A stretch of DNA of 64,000 bases from Trichomonas vaginalis G3. Taxonomy: Eukaryota > Parabasalia > Trichomonadida > Trichomonadidae. Made by a program: the position numbers and the translations under genes. The stretch lies in assembly GCF_026262505.1 (NCBI RefSeq), contig NC_067206.1:13202205-13266204 (forward strand), read 5' to 3'. Shown piece after piece: positions 58,059 to 64,000 of the stretch (the first letter of the stretch is position 1; each line of letters starts with the position of its first letter). The notes below the pieces were generated by a model. It saw nothing but the letters and a program-made list of their open reading frames with translations. It searched no databases and was not told the DNA's origin.

Positions 58059-61000
58059 TTAATGTAAAGTTAAAGATTTTAACGCAACTCGTATCCAAGC
58101 GTGCATTGTTATATAAGGAGGCATATAATCTTTTCCATTACCTGCTGGGTCTGTAATACCAGCTACAACATGTGTATGATTTCCTGCAGTTCCACAGAAA
58201 ATACCTGTGCTTGAATCTACTGGGTCAGTTGAAATATCATATCTATGCATTCCTGTCTATCCGAACCCGCTGCAAGATTTATATAACCTCTTTTTGTTAT
58301 TGAATGTGAATGGTTTCCTTCCACAGATGTTCTTCCACTGAACCTATGCATATGTGAAGGAAGGTTTTCAATACCTATTTTCTTTGAACCTCCCATCTTC
58401 ATTGACTGAGTATTAGTGTAGAATGGAAAACTGTCAACTATTTCATACCATCTACCACCAAATAAAGTGTTTGGATTTATTGGATTCATAGACGTATAAA
58501 CAGCTCCTATAGGATATATTAAATCATATATGCTCATAACTCTATAAACATATTCTAAAGAACTTATGTCATTAAATACCATTTGGAATGTATCTCCGGA
58601 TGAAATGTTGCATTTGTTCCACTTTTATAATGTAATGTTAGTTCATAGAATTATCCAAGAAAAATTCAAAAGTATCTGGTTGAAGACCTCTAACAAATTC
58701 AAATGGAGTTGCTGGTTCACCATTTATAATTTCTGTTGTAAATGTCATTGTATCTGGTTTCGAAAATTTCTTTGTTAGTTCTGCATCCACATAAGTTTTG
58801 TCGGCTTTCTTATCTAACATTGCTGGTAGTTCATGTGTTTCAAAGTTTCTGACACGACCTTCAATGTTCATACATTTGTTATTTAAGGAGTTTAGTGTAT
58901 CTTTTACGCTTGTACTTGGATTTTCTAATGGTGCACTTGAACCAAGGTCAAAGTTCAGTATTATGTCGTCTGCTCTAACAGTAGTGAAGGATTTATGTGT
59001 ATGGTTCTTGTCAGCTTTACTGTCTAATGTAGCTTGAAGTTCATTTATATCGGAGATGTTGTGTTTATGAGATTTCAAAACTTTGTTCGTTGCTTCGAGT
59101 TCAACTTTGTCAGCTTTACTTTTAATAGCATCTTCAAACGTTATTTTTGCCTTAACTCTTAACATAAATCTTGGTTCAACTAATACACCGTTAACATTGA
59201 AAGTAGAGGCATAAATTTCATCGTTATAACTAAATGCTTCTTGTGCTTTAGCTACATCATACTGTACAGTACAGCTTATGTCATAACCTTTAGCACGAAT
59301 GTATTTATATCTTCTTTCATTAACATTTTTTGTCTTCGCTTCATCACTTCGTGTTAAATATCCATGGTAGTCCGTTATAATCTGTTCGTCTGAAGTTATA
59401 TAATGAACATGGTTCTTGTCCGCTTTACTATTTAATGTAGCTTGAAGTTCATTTATATCGGAGATATTGTGTTTATGAGATTTCAAAACTTTGTTCGTTG
59501 CGTCAAGTTCATTTTTGTCCGCTTTACTATTTAATGTAGCTTGAAGTTCATTTATATCGGAGATATTGTGTTTATGTTCTTTATCTGCTTTTTCGGCTAA
59601 TTTCTCTTCTATCTCATTTATTTCAAGTTCATGCCTACCACCACCTCCCGAAGAAGTATTTTTCTTCAGCTCTTGAAGAACGTCCACTTCGCCATCTTTG
59701 GTGTCAATAATGAGACTTTGAGTTAAAACCTTTCCTGTCTTAATGGATGTTTGTAAAACTTCTTCTTCACCGTGTTCGGGTCATGGTCGTCATCATATCT
59801 TGTGAAATCAGAGATGTTGTCATACATTAAACATATCTGTCTCAAAAGTTCTGCTATTTGAAACTGGAACGAAAGATATACAGAACTTTCATCATCTCCT
59901 AAAGTCAAGTCTGCTTTCTTAAGTATTTCTTGAATGTATGCAATGAGAACAGAGTACCTTGGAAAATATTCGAACAATATTTCATTAGCTGTTGGTTTTG
60001 GTGGTTCTTTTGGAGTTTCTGTTGTTTCAGTTCCTTCTGTAGGTTCTGTTGGAGTTTCTGCATCTCTTGACTTCAATGCTCTTGCTCTCAAAGACCTAAA
60101 TGTTAGAGCACCAGGTTTTACAAAGGACTTTATAAATGCTTTAATAGTTCCTGGTAAGTTATTGTTAGCATTAAGTAAGTTCCTTATGCTTCCATCATGT
60201 ACGTCCATAGCACTATGTAAAAAATCTATACTTTTTCTGTAGTCAGCAATAGACTGACTGTGATTTTTTAAAGATTTGTCAATACCTTTAAGCCAATCTT
60301 CATGCATGTCTGATACTGAGCCAAGAATATCATTTGCTTCCTTTAGTGTATTTTGTGCTTGTCGTAAAGTATCCAATCCCGTACGTGCATTGTTTGCTAT
60401 ACGTCTTACAGTATCTATTTGACTCCTTGTTTCTTGCATCCAACCAGATAAAGTTTTAATAGTATCCGAACCATTTGAAATGAAGTTCAAAGCATTTTTA
60501 ACGTCATCTAAAACTTGTTCACCAAGTACTGCCCATATCTTTCCGATTTGGTATTGAAGAACTCCATATGAAGCAGCTGTTAAACCAGTATTTATAAGGT
60601 CCCATATCCATGATTTAGCAGTTTTTCCATCCTTTCCATCCTTTCCATCCAAACCGTTTTCGCCTTGAGGTCCTTGTATTCCTTGTATTCCTTGTATTCC
60701 TTGTGGTCCTTGAGGTCCGGTGTCACCCTTCTCTCCTTTCAGTTCATCTTTATGTTCGTTATAATATTCTAATGTCATAAGGTGTACATCATTACTGCTA
60801 CCAGCAACGCCAAGAATTTGTTTCTCATTCATGACTAAATTCTTTAGGCATTTAATGTTGTCGTCAAATCGAAAGCTCTTTAACAATTCAATGAGAACAT
60901 TCAGTACTTTCACTAATGAGGCATCTACTGTAGAATTTATATATTGCACCGTTCCATCATTTATGATAGGAACTTTGCTTGTTGTAATGAATGGGTCATA

Positions 61001-61153
61001 AGTGTTAAAAGTATCGAAATCAATGACTTTTTTAGTTTTTCCATCGTCAATGACTAAATCATTGCCTTCAATGGTTAAAGTTGAGTTTTCGTTTACTAGT
61101 TCATGTGCTCTTCTTGCTTCATTTGTTTCATACGCATATGCAGCAATAGTCAT
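58059..61153 (-). pseudogene. Fibre gene region, element 3, broken
   Basis: The N-terminal 460 residues differ from element 2 at only about six positions. It has the Gly-X-Y stretch, the HKHNISDINELQATL repeats and one 70-residue unit. The last quarter is different: YPIGAVYTSMNPINPNTLFG, GGSKKIGIENLPSHMHRFSG and YMPPYITMHAWIRVA. About three breaks. Confidence 0.75.
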
Positions 61154-61170
61154 ATTTTAATGAGAATAAA
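61154..61170. promoter_or_regulatory. 17-bp shared divergent promoter, fibre/penton
   Basis: TTTTAATGAGAATAAA separates the two start codons, same as at 35,903-35,919. Confidence 0.6.
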
Positions 61171-61947
61171 ATGTTGTTCTATTTGCAAAGTACAGACCCA
61201 AACGAATACGGGACAGTAAAGCTACAAACAAACTTAGGTCTACAGAATGAAGCACTTGCTTTCAGAGTTGTTGACTTCAATACTATCGCAACTTTTGTCA
61301 TAACAGATGAAGGAGATTTCATGGAGTTTGAAATAGATGGAAAGAAGCACGAAATAAGATTTCACAATAATGTAGAATATAAGATGGAAACATTAGCTGG
61401 AGTGTTAAATGCTCTCATAAATACTACAATAAACAAGGATAACGAAGAAAACTTAATGAATGTTAAACTTATTGCAGGAGTTTTGAAGTTCAGTTATGCA
61501 AAGGAGTTTAAGATAACACGAATGAGTCATAGAGTTCAATTGCTTCTGGGTGCATACCATATGACATTTCCTTTGAAAAGTGTTGACAAAACGATTGAGA
61601 TGAAATCTGTTCCATACGTATGTTATGGTAATTGTTTATACATTGAGTCAAAAATAGCTAATGTCACAGGCATTTCAGGAGTTAATAGTAAAGGTTCAGT
61701 AGAATATAAATCCTTCTGTTATGCAGTCAATTCAATGTTCATTCCAAACGTTCCTGTCATAGCAACTCATTTAGGTAAATGGGTTCGCATTAGTCCTCAT
61801 AATTTGAAAGACATGCAATTCAGACTTGTTGACTTTCAAGGAGAGCCTGTAGAACTGAAGGCACCAGTGCGAATGACTGTTGAAGTTGACTTTTTAGAAA
61901 ATATTAAATGCAACAGCTTACAAGAGAACTCAGAGCTAAAAATATAA
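61171..61947 (+). CDS. Penton-like minor capsid protein, element 3
   Basis: 258 residues: MLFYLQSTDPNEYGTVKLQT, then beta strands with YHMTFPLKSVDKTIEMKSVP and, near the end, KDMQFRLVDFQGEPVELKAP, the strand pair typical of penton proteins (D-x-x-G/N-x-P-V-x-L). Single jelly roll expected. Divergent from the fibre, which fits a penton-fibre pair as in adenovirus. Overlaps the following gene by 40 bases. Looks whole. Confidence 0.7.
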   Translation: MLFYLQSTDPNEYGTVKLQTNLGLQNEALAFRVVDFNTIATFVITDEGDFMEFEIDGKKHEIRFHNNVEYKMETLAGVLNALINTTINKDNEENLMNVKLIAGVLKFSYAKEFKITRMSHRVQLLLGAYHMTFPLKSVDKTIEMKSVPYVCYGNCLYIESKIANVTGISGVNSKGSVEYKSFCYAVNSMFIPNVPVIATHLGKWVRISPHNLKDMQFRLVDFQGEPVELKAPVRMTVEVDFLENIKCNSLQENSELKI

Positions 61948-62180
61948 AGTATGAATGTTATGTATTAGGTCATGAACTTTGGTTGTTGCTGTTTGATGAA
62001 ACAAATGAATTAGTTATGTCAGTCAAGAGAACAGAAAAAGGCGTCAAAGGCGCCGAGCGCAAAGCGCTATATTGTGTTAGTGAAAACTGCACCAAGTCAA
62101 TAAGATTAGGTTTGCATTATGAAGATGAGTTCGATACTGTTGAAGAAGTTTTGGACAGATATTACAAATTGCTAACTTGA
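61908..62180 (+). CDS. Conserved small protein beside the penton gene, element 3
   Basis: 90 residues. Same as 34,942-35,181 except for ten or eleven extra residues (GVKGAERKAL) after MSVKRTEK, encoded by an inserted double hairpin (62,040-62,069). The frame stays open. Function unknown. Confidence 0.6.
   Translation: MQQLTRELRAKNIKYECYVLGHELWLLLFDETNELVMSVKRTEKGVKGAERKALYCVSENCTKSIRLGLHYEDEFDTVEEVLDRYYKLLT
62040..62069. repeat. GC-rich double hairpin, exact 30-bp in-frame insertion
   Basis: GGCGTC-AAA-GGCGCC (one G-T pair) followed by AGCGC-AAA-GCGCT. The element 2 copy of this gene has GAACAGAAAAATATTGTG without it. Confidence 0.9.
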
Positions 62181-62237
62181 ATTTTTTTGACTGACGGCGC
62201 AAAGCGCCAAGATGGGCTCAAAGAGCCCTCCTGACTG
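62172..62237. repeat. 66-bp insertion carrying a double hairpin
   Basis: GGCGC-AAA-GCGCC (62,196-62,208) and GGGCTC-AAA-GAGCCC (62,214-62,228) between two convergent genes. Element 2 lacks it: there the two genes overlap by four bases. GCT stands at both borders, a possible short target duplication. Confidence 0.85.
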
Positions 62238-62239
62238 CT

Positions 62240-62854
62240 TTAATTTACTAAAACATATTTCAAGCAAAGTTTATATTCTGTTGAAAGTTTTGTATACTCG
62301 TTCGAATATTTATACTTAAACTCAACTCCTGTAGTTCCTGGTGTTTCAATGATGCGGATGTTACCTATTTTCATGAATGGTGGCGTTTGACCACAGCATT
62401 CGATTTCAGGGTCGAGATAGTCAATGACACATTGTTTCCCTGTTATTCGTGAGATAACATTTTCAAGGTCCTCCTTTGTTAAAATTATTTGGTTCTTGCT
62501 TATAAGATTTGTCAAAAGCTTCTTATCGTCTTTGAGTAAAATTGTTTGGTATAACTGAAGAAGGTAATGGTCTACGTTATCTGAAGGATTTGTTTGAACA
62601 TTTATGTAAGGATTGTCGTTGGCTTCTCTTGAAAGAATTTGGTCCAGTGGTGGATACTCTAACTTAACATCTGATGTAGCGTTAGCGTTTGAAGCTGAGT
62701 TTAAATTCACGGATTTCAGTTCTGGTTCTTTTTCTTTCAAACACTCTGAACTATAGTTCTTTATGACAATATTGTTTGTCGTTCGTGAGTCAACATTTGA
62801 TGTTGGTTCAATTGGAACATTAACGGCACCAGCTAAGATGGATTTGCTTCTCAT
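62240..62854 (-). CDS. Conserved ECC-motif protein, element 3
   Basis: 204 residues, about three differences from 34,331-34,945, same IDYLDPEIECCGQTPPFMKI end. Looks whole. The divergent gene starts 25 bases away (TTCATATAGAATAAAAACCT). Confidence 0.6.
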   Translation of the reverse strand: MRSKSILAGAVNVPIEPTSNVDSRTTNNIVIKNYSSECLKEKEPELKSVNLNSASNANATSDVKLEYPPLDQILSREANDNPYINVQTNPSDNVDHYLLQLYQTILLKDDKKLLTNLISKNQIILTKEDLENVISRITGKQCVIDYLDPEIECCGQTPPFMKIGNIRIIETPGTTGVEFKYKYSNEYTKLSTEYKLCLKYVLVN

Positions 62855-62879
62855 TTCATATAGAATAAAAACCTTTTAT

Positions 62880-63281
62880 ATGTATGAAATGAACAATATA
62901 CTCGACAAGGGTTTGAATGTAAAGCTAACGAATGAAAATATTGTTGAATTCACTGAGACAGGAGCTGTGTATAAAGATGTAGAACTACTGAACAAAAGAG
63001 CTAAGGGAAGAAGCAGGAACATGAACAAAGGGTGGAAGCCTATAAAAATTTATGTCAATGATGGCTCAGGAGGTTCAAACATAAAGTATGCAGAAAGTTA
63101 TAGAGTTTATGCTCTCAAAGGTGAAAAGCCTTCATTTAAGAACAGCTATTCTAACACATATCCTCAAAAGCTAACGGATGGAGAAGTGGATGATATGAAT
63201 GACAGCAAAAATATTAACAGAAATGGCGACAGAGATGCATGGAATTTGTTTACCATCAGTCAATTGAAGGTTAAACTTTAA
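62880..63281 (+). CDS. Small conserved protein convergent with the ATPase, element 3
   Basis: 133 residues from MYEMNNILDKGLNVKLTNEN; middle KGWKPIKIYVNDGSGGSNIK, end WNLFTISQLKVKL. Its stop meets the end of the ATPase gene. Perhaps related in role to 24,484-24,903. Looks whole; function unknown. Confidence 0.55.
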   Translation: MYEMNNILDKGLNVKLTNENIVEFTETGAVYKDVELLNKRAKGRSRNMNKGWKPIKIYVNDGSGGSNIKYAESYRVYALKGEKPSFKNSYSNTYPQKLTDGEVDDMNDSKNINRNGDRDAWNLFTISQLKVKL

Positions 63282-64000
63282 AACAATGTTGGTCGTTCCC
63301 ATGGAATATTTTTTGACTTTAATGGTATTAGTCATGATATGAATCTCAAGGTATGAACGAGGAGAGATGAGAGACTTATATGCTTCCCAAATTTCTTCAA
63401 AAGGTAATGTTATACCTGACTGTTTCCAAATGAGTTCAATATCATAACGTGAGAAACCTTGAAAGATAACGAAGTCAGTTATGAGACGTTTTATGTTTAA
63501 AGCTAAAAACCTCCATGTTTGCATAAGTATTGCTACAGTTAAGTGGTAATGTCTGACTTTAGTAATGATGTTAGCTAATGGTGAGTCTGGTTTTGACACT
63601 AAACCTTTACCAGCGAAGTCGTCGCAAACGAGCAGAGTGTTTGAAGGATATTTTTTGAAGGGGTATTTTGAAAGTTTTGATAGAATGTAGTTTGTCAGTC
63701 GTTTCATATCGTAAACTCCTGAGTACTGACGTAAGTGGTGTTTGTCAATAATTCTTTCCATCTCCTCAGAAGTCTTTTGCATTCCTGACTGTATAAATTC
63801 AACGATGGCATAATATTTCCTCTTACGTCGAATGTAACGTTGAAGAAATTCAATGAGTTCACTGTCTGGAACTTTAACGACAGAGGCTTGAACTTTTGAC
63901 ATAAATGTTTTCGCTGTTGAGTCCATAGAGTCTGAAGTTGCTGATATAATGATTTGGTCATAATATGAGTCATTTCCTAAACGTTCTGTTATGAGTATAT
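63280..64000 (-). CDS. FtsK/HerA packaging ATPase, element 3, N-terminus beyond the edge
   Basis: The same protein as 33,021-33,908 (NTLLVCDDFAGKGLVSKPDS as Walker B, VAILMQTWRFLALNIK, FVIFQGFSRYDIELIWKQSG). The Walker A part lies outside the window. Almost identical to element 2. Confidence 0.75.

Larger units (their letters stand above)
43705..64000. mobile_element. Element 3: Polinton nested in element 2, runs off the right edge
   Basis: Starts AGTTAGTATCCCTAAGTCGT inside a KilA-N gene of element 2. Relative to element 2 its gene order is reversed: capsid and polymerase come first, then accessory genes, integrase, fibre, penton and ATPase. Its right end and duplication lie outside. Broken, roughly a dozen breaks, mostly in polymerase, capsid and fibre. 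Nearly identical to element 2 over 57-64 kb, so the insertion is recent. Confidence 0.8.

Overview
The window looks like nuclear DNA of a trichomonad-type parabasalid (Trichomonas/Tritrichomonas relative): AT-rich, compact, apparently intronless host genes with TCA-type initiator-like sequences just upstream of start codons, invaded by very large Polinton/Maverick DNA elements. About 6.7 kb is host DNA (1-6,356 and 30,089-30,703); the rest is three Polintons. The species is inferred, not proven.

Host part: a partial unrecognised gene (1-446, minus), a TPR protein resembling TTC23 (729-1,877, minus), two type II membrane glycosyltransferases (GT17, 2,327-3,367 minus; GT61, 3,544-4,794 plus), a gene-free stretch, and an unrecognised alpha-helical gene (minus strand) split by element 1 and cut again by element 2.

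Element 1 (6,357-30,088, 23.7 kb, both ends present, 5-bp target duplication ATATG) carries a D12-type adenine methyltransferase, small virion-like proteins, a phage-like fibre, an integrase, a protein-primed family B DNA polymerase, an SF3 helicase, an FtsK/HerA-type packaging ATPase, penton-like and double-jelly-roll capsid regions, and a cluster of accessory genes (family A and two KilA-N proteins). It is broken in many places.

Element 2 starts at 30,704 and runs beyond the window. At 43,705 it is interrupted inside a KilA-N gene by element 3, a close relative in the opposite orientation that runs off the right edge. The ATPase-to-integrase block of element 2 (33-40.3 kb) therefore appears again inverted at 57-64 kb, nearly identical. 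Element 3 supplies the polymerase and major capsid regions that element 2 must have beyond the edge.

The most unusual content is not the core genes. (i) All three elements hold accessory genes with one shared AT-rich leader and short palindromic repeats at their ends; the repeat sequence is mostly uniform inside an element but differs between elements at equivalent sites (core GTTAGATCTAAC, GTAGATCTACC or GTGAGAT-TCACC types). (ii) Two KilA-N genes have almost identical ends but unrelated middles, as if the DNA-binding part had been exchanged. (iii) Family A and KilA-N/DUF3627 genes are far more alike between elements 1 and 3 than the core genes are. (iv) A family of ~25-30-bp GC-rich double hairpins has inserted into genes, several times in frame. 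(v) Fibre genes have nearly identical stalks but different tips. Together these suggest an exchangeable accessory-gene system tied to element-specific DNA sites; its function is a hypothesis.
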